Shown here one piece after another: positions 23,755 to 31,259 of a stretch of 31,663 nucleotides of DNA (positions within the stretch are counted from its first letter, which is position 1; every line of letters begins with the position of its first letter). Location: NCBI GenBank assembly GCA_964469165.1, contig CAYXXZ010000028.1, forward strand, positions 1-31,663. Reading direction: 5' to 3'. Origin of the DNA: CAYXXZ01 sp964469165 (GTDB taxonomy: Bacteria > Pseudomonadota > Gammaproteobacteria > Pseudomonadales > Porticoccaceae). A program made the translations under genes and the position numbers. Under the pieces are notes generated by a model. That model was not told where the DNA came from and made no database searches. It worked only from the letters and a program-made list of their open reading frames with translations.

Positions 23755-25085
23755 CGGGGTTTGACGGCGATAGCGGCGTAGTCTTGAGGGCCGTAGAGCA
23801 GGGCGTTGAGGCGCTGTGCGGTTTCGCTGTCCTCGGCGATGGCATTCTGCACCGGATGCAGGCGGTGGATGTAAACTTCCCCAAAGCCTTTGTGACGCAA
23901 CAAAAATTCCGTCAGATCCGGCGGAATGGGATTTTTGTGGGTGGGGTCAGTGTAAAAACGGTGGGCCGCCGTCACCAGGTTTTCCGGGTTGGGTGTTTCG
24001 AGAATCAGCACACCTCCTGGCTTCAGGCTGCGCAGGGCTTCGACGAGTAGTGCGTTGAGCTGGGCCAGGGGCAGGTGCTCAATGACATGAAAGACGGAAA
24101 TCAGGCCCAGAGACTGGTTCTCGCGTTCACGCAGCCAGGCGATACCATCGCCCTTGACCACTTCGAAACCCTTGTCACGACAGATGCTGACATTCCTGTC
24201 GTTGAGATCGATGCCGATGCCGTCGTAACCGGCCTCGCGCAACAGGCTCAGCCATTCACCGCGCCCGCATCCGATGTCCACCATCGTTGCCGTCTTGAGT
24301 TCGGCGCTCAGCAGCTCATCGAGCAGCGGCAGGTAAAAGGCCATGCGTTGCCGGATTTCGTCCTCGGCACCGCGAAAATGGTTTTCGAAGGCGATGTAGA
24401 AATCCTTGTCCAGAGCGGCGTCGCCACCGCTTCCGGCACCGGGTTGCAATTCGTTGATGGCGCTCTGCAACTCGCCGGCCATGGCCCACAGAGAACGGGT
24501 TTCGTCCCACAGTGCGCTGGCTTTCTCGTTCATGTCGTGCGCCAGAACTTCGTGGCTTTCGACGGTATCGCGGCACAGCCCCCGGCTGCGAACATCGAGA
24601 AGAGCGTGGAGGCGGTTGATTTCGCTGCGCAGACTGCTGATTTCATGCTGGTGGGCATGGAGGGTACGTTTGGCGCGTCCGACTCCCAGCAGCGCCAATG
24701 ACCAGCTCAGGATGCGGCCCAGTACAGGTATGTTTTCCAGTGACGATCGCAGGCGCTGGCGCTTCAGATCGAAGTGCCGATTGTCGATTTGTGCCTCAGG
24801 GCTGTAGCGCAGTGACGCTGCCAGGTCATGCTTGGCGGTGCCGGCCCGCAATTGCGCCAAATGGTCGCAGAGCTCGCTCTCTGAAGGGGCGCGATGCAAA
24901 AAGGTGCGAAACGCCAGGGTGACAAAGGCCTCGCCATTCCATGCGAAGAGTTCGTCGAGGGAAGAGGCATGCTGCGGTGGTATTGCCGAGACAACACTCT
25001 GGTCCAGATCGGCAAGCCGTTCGCTCGCTCGCCAGTCGAGATATTTGGCATCCTTGTGTGGTTCTTGCTCGTGAGGGGCTGTCAT
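23751..25085 (-). CDS. Coiled-coil SAM-dependent methyltransferase (candidate chain terminator)
   Basis: A 444-residue multidomain protein. Residues about 45-105 resemble a DUF4214-like module (FVTLAFRTFLHRAPSESEL, LRYSPEA). A hydrophobic or amphipathic stretch lies at about 120-135. Residues about 140-215 form a predicted coiled coil (EISSLRSEINRLHALLD and following), and residues about 225-440 a class I methyltransferase with motif I VDIGCGRGEWL (269-279), acidic Asp 293 in GIDLND and FHVIEHLP after it. The cluster context resembles WbdD of E. coli O8/O9a, where terminal methylation or phosphomethylation stops chain growth and a coiled coil measures length. Here no kinase domain is seen and the coiled coil is N-terminal. 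Terminator function is inference; alternatively it methylates internal sugars. The gene is coupled to the following GT gene. Confidence 0.82.
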   Translation of the reverse strand: MTAPHEQEPHKDAKYLDWRASERLADLDQSVVSAIPPQHASSLDELFAWNGEAFVTLAFRTFLHRAPSESELCDHLAQLRAGTAKHDLAASLRYSPEAQIDNRHFDLKRQRLRSSLENIPVLGRILSWSLALLGVGRAKRTLHAHQHEISSLRSEINRLHALLDVRSRGLCRDTVESHEVLAHDMNEKASALWDETRSLWAMAGELQSAINELQPGAGSGGDAALDKDFYIAFENHFRGAEDEIRQRMAFYLPLLDELLSAELKTATMVDIGCGRGEWLSLLREAGYDGIGIDLNDRNVSICRDKGFEVVKGDGIAWLRERENQSLGLISVFHVIEHLPLAQLNALLVEALRSLKPGGVLILETPNPENLVTAAHRFYTDPTHKNPIPPDLTEFLLRHKGFGEVYIHRLHPVQNAIAEDSETAQRLNALLYGPQDYAAIAVKPR

Positions 25086-25178
25086 CAGAATACGGGCCTT
25101 TGCGTAGTTTCATCCACCGGGTGCTGCGGTATGGCTGGCTTGCAGTATACCGCCCTCTCGTCGCGCGCTCGCCATCCC

Positions 25179-27950
25179 CTATGACAGCAGAATCGCCTTG
25201 AGGTCGGCGACGTTCCTGGCCCAGGTGTTCACGTCGAACGCGACTGGCGGTGCCATGTTGCCGCTGGCGTGCCGGGACAGCCAGTCCGCAATGGCGTCGG
25301 CCAGGTCCTCGGGGTGCTCACCGCGGAAGTAACTGGCGTGGTCGCCAGCTACTTCACGAAATACGGGAATGTCGCGCGCCAGTACCGGCATGCCGTGCAA
25401 GGCAGCTTCGATGAGAGGCAGGCCGAACCCTTCATTTTCGCTCGCGGCCAGCAAACACTGACTGGCGCGATAGAGCGCGTCAAGGTAATCGTCGCTGATC
25501 TCCGCCAACCAGAACAGGCTCTTGTTGCGGCGGGGGTGCAGATCCATGTGCCTTGTCGTTTGCGCAATGGTGCGCCGCTCGGTGGCGGGGAGATCTTTCC
25601 AGCCCTCCTTGCCGACGATGACGAGGTTGACGGCGATACCGCGTTGCCACAGCAGGTCGAAAGCCGCCAGTGCTTGGAGGTGGCCCTTGCGAGGCTCGAT
25701 GGTTCCCACCATGAGGAACGTGGGTACCTGCACAAGTTGCGCAAGCACCTTGCGCGCTTCCCGCGGCAGTCGCTGCTGGTCGCTGCGGGGCCGGGATGCC
25801 GCGATGTCCGCGCCGTGGTGATTGATCGCCAGCGCGGGCAGGACGACACCCTGCTGTGCGGCCCATTCGCGCAGCTCAGCGGCCACCGCCTGGGAGATAC
25901 AGATCAGGCGATCGGCAAAATTGCCGATGGCGTGCAGCCAGCGCTGGTGATTGTCGGCGGCGCCGGACGGAAAATGCTGCGGCAGCGTCACGGGCAGCAA
26001 GTCGTGCACCAGAACATTGACGATGGTGCCCCGCGCACGAATATCGTCGAACAAACCTTGCTGATGGGCTGCGATGGTGCCGTGCGGGAACAGGTCCGGC
26101 ATATAGAGAATGTCGCCATCGCCAAACGCCACCTTGTCATCGGCAAGGACAAGGGGCTCGCATTCCAGCAACTGACAGGTATAGCCGCGCGCATACCGGT
26201 ACTGCCAGCTACCGTCTACGCAATCCAGGTAAACCGGTTCGATGTGCCAGCCTTCGGGAGGTTGGCGCAACAATTCCAGCAACTGCGCCCGCACGACGCG
26301 CTCGATGCCGGTTTTCAGATCCGTGCGGGCGATGGCCGACACATCCACCAGCAGCTGTCTGGCGCGCAGAGGCGGTGTCCAGATGCGCGCGATGCTCTGC
26401 GCCACTCGTACCATCTGTGTGTCATCCGGGGCCGGGAGCTCAGCCAGTGCGCGATCCAGCTTCTCGCCGAGCTGTGCCTCGCTGTTGTGATGGATGGACT
26501 CGATGGCGTCCCTGTATTGCAGGGCACAGGCCTGGGGGTCGTGCAGTGAGCGGATCGTGGCGAGAGCCCTCTCCCCGAGGACGCGCCTCGCCTCGGCATC
26601 GCGCCACAGGTGTTCGAGGGCGTCGCGGAGCGAACTGGTCGCAAACCTGTCTTCCAGAAGAAGTACGCTATCGGCGGGCAGGTCCGCCATGGTGCCGTGA
26701 GCATTGACGATGGTGGCAAGGCCGTGATTCATGCAGTCGATCACGGCGCCGGAGGTTTCTCCCCGCGACTGGCTGCGCAACTGGACGGCAACATCCGCCG
26801 CCTGGAGATAGTGCTCGAAGGTGTCTCCATCCGCCCACCCGGTGATGTGGATAGCCTTGCCTCGCGAGTGGTCGCGGATCTTTCTCAACAGTGTGTTGCC
26901 GTCGCTTCCCGTGGGCTTTTCTCCGACGAATATCAGCACGCAGTTCTCGTCTTGCGCCAATGTCGAGGAGAACCAGGCTTCCGCCAGGCGATCGTGGCAT
27001 TTGGTGGGAGTGATATGGCCGAAACTGCACACCACGAAGCTGTTTTCGTCGAGCCCGAGCTTGCGCCGTGCCTCGGCGCGCCCGCTTGTGCGCGCAGGTT
27101 CCTTGAGGTGGGGTATCACGTGCCACTCTTGCCGGCAGCCGCTGCCGAAATGCTCGCGCGCAAGGTCCGTGCTGAACGGCGAGTGGACGATCATACCCAG
27201 CGCATGGCGCAGTACCGCGGCGTTGAGCGGGTAGTCCCAGATGATCTGTTCCTTGGTGCGAGGCTCGCGCAAGTCAGCCAGCGGGCCATAGCCCCACCCC
27301 TCATAGAGGGAGCGGGCAAGATAGCCGGGGTTGGTGACGTCTATATGGGCGACGAGGTGGCCGAGGAAGAAGTCGTGCAGCATGACGGCGCCGGGCCACT
27401 CTTCCAAAAGCTCGAACATGTGGTCGTGGAAGGGTGCGTTGCCGACGTGGTAAAGGATGCGATCGAACTCCGGTGCATGGGCCCGAAACCACGCCAGATC
27501 CCTGACGGGATATTCATCATCGGGCCAGGGAAGCGCAGTGTGCTCCTGGTGAACGATGATATCGATACGGTAGTGGGCTGCCAGACGGGGTATCAGCATC
27601 AGGCTGTAGTTGCTGATGCCACTGCGCTCCGGCGGCATGGGAGAGAAATAGGCGAGCCGGGGGCGCGGGTCGGCAGGGTCTCTGTCGGGCCGGTGCGCGC
27701 GGCGGCGAAGCAATGCATGGTAGACCTGCCGCTCGCTTGCCGCCAGGGACGAATAGGGCCATTGCAATGTTACGAGGGGCAGGTCCTGCGTTTGTCTTGG
27801 CGGTGCGATGATGCTGCGCAAGCGCGTTTCTACGCCACCCGGAAGCATGTCGAGGGTGCTCAGTACCGCCTGACGCAAGCGGGGGCGTGACAGCACTACC
27901 CGCGCGAGCAGGGTCGTGGATGATTTAACGAAACGCTTGAAGCTTTGCAA
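25179..27950 (-). CDS. Two-domain GT4 glycosyltransferase (923 aa, WbdA-like)
   Basis: Two retaining GT-B modules are fused. Module 1 (about 95-480) begins PRLAYFSPMPPERSGISNYS and has CSFGHITPTKCHDRLAEAW and a degenerate donor motif RGETSGAVIDCMNHG. Module 2 (about 530-915) has LLVDVSAIARTDLKTGIERV, MVGTIEPRKGHLQALAAFD and a canonical E-x7-E motif NEGFGLPLIEAALHG. Residues 1-90 are a basic N-terminal extension that may contact the membrane. The start is a TTG at 27950, supported by GGAGG 10 bases before it; the next Met is about 34 residues in. Fused mannosyltransferases of this kind (WbdA) polymerise the repeat unit in E. coli O8/O9a, so this is the likely polymerase of the cluster. The linkages it makes are unknown. 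Confidence 0.9.
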   Translation of the reverse strand: MQSFKRFVKSSTTLLARVVLSRPRLRQAVLSTLDMLPGGVETRLRSIIAPPRQTQDLPLVTLQWPYSSLAASERQVYHALLRRRAHRPDRDPADPRPRLAYFSPMPPERSGISNYSLMLIPRLAAHYRIDIIVHQEHTALPWPDDEYPVRDLAWFRAHAPEFDRILYHVGNAPFHDHMFELLEEWPGAVMLHDFFLGHLVAHIDVTNPGYLARSLYEGWGYGPLADLREPRTKEQIIWDYPLNAAVLRHALGMIVHSPFSTDLAREHFGSGCRQEWHVIPHLKEPARTSGRAEARRKLGLDENSFVVCSFGHITPTKCHDRLAEAWFSSTLAQDENCVLIFVGEKPTGSDGNTLLRKIRDHSRGKAIHITGWADGDTFEHYLQAADVAVQLRSQSRGETSGAVIDCMNHGLATIVNAHGTMADLPADSVLLLEDRFATSSLRDALEHLWRDAEARRVLGERALATIRSLHDPQACALQYRDAIESIHHNSEAQLGEKLDRALAELPAPDDTQMVRVAQSIARIWTPPLRARQLLVDVSAIARTDLKTGIERVVRAQLLELLRQPPEGWHIEPVYLDCVDGSWQYRYARGYTCQLLECEPLVLADDKVAFGDGDILYMPDLFPHGTIAAHQQGLFDDIRARGTIVNVLVHDLLPVTLPQHFPSGAADNHQRWLHAIGNFADRLICISQAVAAELREWAAQQGVVLPALAINHHGADIAASRPRSDQQRLPREARKVLAQLVQVPTFLMVGTIEPRKGHLQALAAFDLLWQRGIAVNLVIVGKEGWKDLPATERRTIAQTTRHMDLHPRRNKSLFWLAEISDDYLDALYRASQCLLAASENEGFGLPLIEAALHGMPVLARDIPVFREVAGDHASYFRGEHPEDLADAIADWLSRHASGNMAPPVAFDVNTWARNVADLKAILLS

Positions 27951-28092
27951 TGCCGACAGTCCTCCAACGCTAAAGTCGTATCACCAAACAGGGGTAAACG
28001 CCCTGAAGAAAGCGGCGCAGCCGTCATCGCCGAGCGCGTCGATTTTCACGAATTGCCTCATCGCTTTCATGCGTTGCTTCTTTGATAGGGCA

Positions 28093-29271
28093 TCAGAGTA
28101 TCTCCACGCTCGGGCACAGATTGCAGACCCCCACGAACAATGGCCCACGTTTGCCCGCGACTTCGAACTGGGTCGCGTTGTCCCACCAGTGGTAACAGTG
28201 ATCGGTGTGTTCGATGCCATCATGCAGTGCGAGAGTAATGGTGTATTTTCCGGGTTTTAGGCGCATGGGAAAGGTAAAGCGCAGCGTGCAGCTCTCACCC
28301 GCCGCCAGGGCGATGGGCTTGTCGTGAGCGTGGCTGTTGGTGCCGAAGATGTCCTGCCCGAAGCGATCGCGGATCATCAGCCCCAGCGACATCGGAGGCA
28401 AGGACTCTCGTGCCTCGATATCCACATCCAGGGTGACCTCTTCACCGGAGGTCACCAGATTGCTGCCGGAGTCTGCACCCTTGAGCGCGGCATTGCGGAT
28501 CATTGCATGAAAATTGCCATAGCCACCCTCCAGCACCGAGGTCTCGGGTGCGTCATCGGTGGTCAGCATTTGCATGTAGTAATTGACGCCATCCTCCGGG
28601 CTGCCCAAAAACACCAGCTTGCCTTCGTTGAGTACCGCCACACGGTCGCAGATGACCTTAACGGCGTTGAGGTCGTGGGACACGAAGATGATGGAGCCGC
28701 CGCTGGCGCGAAACTCCCGGATTCTCTGCATGCACTTCTGTTGGAACAGGCCATCGCCGACTGACAGCGCTTCATCGATCAGAAATGCCTGCGGGTCGGC
28801 ATGGATAGCGATGGAAAAGGCGAGGCGCATGGACATGCCTGAGGAATAGGTACGCAGAGGCTCATGGATGAAGTGCCCCAGGTCGGCAAAGGCGATGATG
28901 TCCTCCGTGCGCTCGTCGATTTCGGCTTCGCTCATGCCCAACAGCAGGCCGTTGGTGCGGATGTTCTGGAGGCCGCTCAATGCGGGATCGAACCCCGTTC
29001 CCAGTTCCAGCAGCCCGGTGACCCTGCCGCCGCATGCCACCTGGCCTTTGTCTGGCAACAGCACGCCGTTGAGAATCTTCAGCAGCGTCGATTTCCCCGC
29101 GCCATTGCGACCGATGATGCCCAGTGTCTCGCCCTGCGCGACGCTGAACGAAATACCTTTCAACGCCTGATGGCTGGTATGGAAGGGACGGCGCAGCAGC
29201 AGTTCCTTGATGCGATGGGACGGATGCGGGTAAAGCTTGAAGGACTTTTCCAGTCCTGTGACCTCGATCAT
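28093..29271 (-). CDS. wzt: Polysaccharide ABC transporter ATPase with C-terminal glycan-binding domain
   Basis: The 392-residue ATPase partner of Wzm. The nucleotide-binding domain has Walker A GRNGAGKST (54-62), signature YSSGMSMRL (142-150), Walker B FLIDEALSVGD (163-173) and switch His 199. Residues about 250-392 form an extra beta-rich domain (SGEEVTLDVDIEARE, LRFTFPMRLKPGKYTITLAL, WWDNATQFEV) like the Wzt-C domain. In O8/O9a systems that domain recognises the modified non-reducing end of the finished polymer, so its presence argues that this glycan is terminally capped before export. The gap to the next gene is 142 bp without visible features; a REP-rich gap separates it from wzm. Confidence 0.95.
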   Translation of the reverse strand: MIEVTGLEKSFKLYPHPSHRIKELLLRRPFHTSHQALKGISFSVAQGETLGIIGRNGAGKSTLLKILNGVLLPDKGQVACGGRVTGLLELGTGFDPALSGLQNIRTNGLLLGMSEAEIDERTEDIIAFADLGHFIHEPLRTYSSGMSMRLAFSIAIHADPQAFLIDEALSVGDGLFQQKCMQRIREFRASGGSIIFVSHDLNAVKVICDRVAVLNEGKLVFLGSPEDGVNYYMQMLTTDDAPETSVLEGGYGNFHAMIRNAALKGADSGSNLVTSGEEVTLDVDIEARESLPPMSLGLMIRDRFGQDIFGTNSHAHDKPIALAAGESCTLRFTFPMRLKPGKYTITLALHDGIEHTDHCYHWWDNATQFEVAGKRGPLFVGVCNLCPSVEIL

Positions 29272-29487
29272 CGTATGCTACCTGGGATCGTTTCAATTTG
29301 GTTTGGTGAGGTGCCTGTGGGCAATTCGTGAATTGCCCCTACGCACGTAAGGGGTATTCGATCTGGCGCCCCTCCAATCCCGTAGGGGCAATTCACGAAT
29401 TGCCCTCACGAATTGCCCTCACGAATTGCCCTCACGAATTGCCCTCACGAATTGCCCCTCACGCCATTGCCCCTCACGCGACAACCC
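29272..29487. repeat. REP-like inverted pair plus 13-bp half-palindrome array
   Basis: This gap between wzm and wzt contains the palindrome GGGCAATTCGTGAATTGCCC (29319-29338) and an inverted copy (29386-29405) with GTAGGGG head. From 29394 the half-palindrome unit CACGAATTGCCCT repeats head to tail: four exact 13-bp copies, then one of 14 bp, then a diverged 15-bp copy (CACGCCATTGCCCCT), to 29474. The wzm stop TAG (29488-29490) lies in a further GTAGGGG head. No gene is present. Confidence 0.9.
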
Positions 29488-30267
29488 CTACAGGAAATCC
29501 CTGATGTCACGCTCGAGATAGCGCCCGAATGCCAGCGCTACCCCCAATAGAGCAAGAGAAAACCCCGCCAGCAAGCCCAGTGCCATCAGGTCCGGCGTGC
29601 GCCCCAAAATCAGTGCATCGCGAAGCGCGTCCATACTGTGAACCAGTGGGTTGAACATAAAAACCGTTTGCCACCGGGGCGGCAGTATATCGATCACATA
29701 GACAATGGGTGTAAGCCAAAACCACAGCTGTATACCTACCCCGACCAAAGATTTGATGTCGTGCAGAAAGACGCTGAATATGGCGCAAAGCAGCCCGATG
29801 CTGTAGGCCAGCAGCTGCTGTATGGCAAAAATCACTGGCAGCCAAAACCAGAACAGCGTCCACTCGAAACCGATCAAAATCAAAAACAGGGCAAAGAAAA
29901 CCATCGAGATCACATAAACGATGGCTTCGCTCACCACGATATACAGTGGCAGCGCAAACAGTGACACATTGACCTTGGTGATCAGCCCCGCCTTTTCATG
30001 GAACACATGGGTAATGCGCGTCAGCGTCGCGGCAAAGGCGTTCCAGGCCAGCAGCCCGGTGATGAGATAGACGCTGTAGCTGTACTGGCCCAGATAATCC
30101 ATGCCAAGCGCTTCGAGCCGAGCGCCCATGAGGCGCGAGAATACCAGGGTAAAAATCAGGATGTTGGCCAGCGGCAGCAAAACCGTCCAAAGCGCACCCA
30201 GGGCGGAGCCTGCATGTTTGTCCACCAGGTCCTGGCGCACGAAGTGGCGGATGAGCGAGAGATTCAT
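29488..30267 (-). CDS. wzm: Polysaccharide ABC transporter permease
   Basis: A 259-residue integral inner-membrane protein of the ABC-2 type with six predicted transmembrane segments. Family features include the cytosolic N-terminus before the first helix (HFVRQDLVDKHAGSALGALW), LPLANILIFTLVFSRLM and the late WLTPIVYVIDILPPRWQTVF followed by NPLVHSMDALRDAL. With Wzt it exports the undecaprenyl-linked polymer to the periplasm, where it would be ligated to lipid A-core. It lies 51 bp after the sulfotransferase gene, probably in one operon. The last codon and stop run into a REP-like head. Confidence 0.95.
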   Translation of the reverse strand: MNLSLIRHFVRQDLVDKHAGSALGALWTVLLPLANILIFTLVFSRLMGARLEALGMDYLGQYSYSVYLITGLLAWNAFAATLTRITHVFHEKAGLITKVNVSLFALPLYIVVSEAIVYVISMVFFALFLILIGFEWTLFWFWLPVIFAIQQLLAYSIGLLCAIFSVFLHDIKSLVGVGIQLWFWLTPIVYVIDILPPRWQTVFMFNPLVHSMDALRDALILGRTPDLMALGLLAGFSLALLGVALAFGRYLERDIRDFL

Positions 30268-30318
30268 GGGGGTCTTAAATCAAATCTGTGGCGCGCGATT
30301 CTAGCACAGGCAGTGCCA

Positions 30319-31140
30319 CTAGCCCGGCCGGCGTTTACGCCGAAATTTTGCCAGGATGCTCGGAAAACTCCGGCGGGGAGCCGTGCCCGCAGCATCGAAA
30401 AGAACCTGGCCCCGCTGATATAGGGCCAGGTCGAGCTCTACGCGCCGCCGTGCCACCGGGTTTGTCTCGAAGACGGCCAATGCGGCGTCGTCCTCGTCGG
30501 CGTGGCTGTTTCGGTTCACGTTCACGGCGACGGCTTCGAGGGGCTCCGTGAGGCCGAAGAGGCGACGAAACTGCGCAAGGGATTCATCGAAACGTTCGAC
30601 GATACCAATGAAATCCAGGGATTCGAGGTGTGCGATGGCGTTGCCGAGCAGCGCCTTGCGCGCCGCATCGGTTTGCAGCATGGGATAGTCGGTGCTGAAG
30701 GCGAGTTGGCGGGTGTGAACATTTGCGAAACCTTGCTCGATTTCCGGCAGGTCGAGGCTGATGAAATCCGGGAAGTCATACTTTCGCGTCAGCTTGACGA
30801 TGTGCCTGTCGCGGTCTGCCATGGTAGCGATGGCCTCTTCGCTTTGAACCCGGTAGTAATGGTAGTGAGAGAGGATGCGCGCGCGCGGTTCGCGAAGAAA
30901 GGTCACAAGGCGAGGGCGCGTTTTGAACAGGGCAACGACGTTGTATGAGTAGTGGCCTATATAGAGCTGATAGTCATCGTCACCGTTCCACAACAATGAG
31001 ATCAACTCGTCGCCATCCATGCGATGAAAGATATCGGCGTCGTCGTACAGGGACTTGAGAATATGTGTGAACGATGAGCCAGCCGTTTTGGGTATGTGCA
31101 GAAAGACCAGCTTTTGTGGTGCGTTGATATCCTTCGACAT
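30319..31140 (-). CDS. Sulfotransferase-family protein
   Basis: A 273-residue protein with the PAPS-binding signatures of the sulfotransferase-2-like family: the 5'-phosphosulfate loop FLHIPKTAGSSF (13-24) and the 3'-phosphate region FLREPRARILSHYHYY (81-96). The C-terminal tail is basic (FRRKRRPG). It would transfer sulfate from PAPS to a glycan or other hydroxyl, most likely the polysaccharide made by the following genes. ATG 31140 is preceded by AGGAAAG. It is the first visible gene of the leftward cluster, and a possible weak promoter (TTGCGT, 17 bases, TAACCT on the minus strand, 31226-31198) lies between it and the repeat array. The true acceptor is unknown. Confidence 0.82.
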   Translation of the reverse strand: MSKDINAPQKLVFLHIPKTAGSSFTHILKSLYDDADIFHRMDGDELISLLWNGDDDYQLYIGHYSYNVVALFKTRPRLVTFLREPRARILSHYHYYRVQSEEAIATMADRDRHIVKLTRKYDFPDFISLDLPEIEQGFANVHTRQLAFSTDYPMLQTDAARKALLGNAIAHLESLDFIGIVERFDESLAQFRRLFGLTEPLEAVAVNVNRNSHADEDDAALAVFETNPVARRRVELDLALYQRGQVLFDAAGTAPRRSFPSILAKFRRKRRPG

Positions 31141-31259
31141 ATCTTTCCTGTGTTTGGCCGCAAGCGCCGGCAGGCCCGGGGAGTTTGGAGTGCGAGAAGG
31201 TTAGCTACCCCTTTCCCGCTACGCAATACCATGAAGAACCGAGGGGTGGTGGGTGGGGG
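31141..31259. promoter_or_regulatory. Leader region of the polysaccharide operon
   Basis: These 119 bp separate the sulfotransferase start from the repeat array. Apart from the weak promoter-like pair on the minus strand (31226-31198), I see nothing definite. If this is the operon head, the promoter must be here, inside the array or beyond the window. Confidence 0.3.

Noticed and set aside
23751..25085. Full WbdD orthologue
   Set aside because: No kinase domain is visible and the coiled coil is on the other side of the methyltransferase, so only a functional analogy is proposed.
26610..27890. 426-codon plus-strand frame opposite the two-domain glycosyltransferase
   Set aside because: The minus strand encodes clear GT4 motifs over the same range. 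The plus frame has no recognisable domain.
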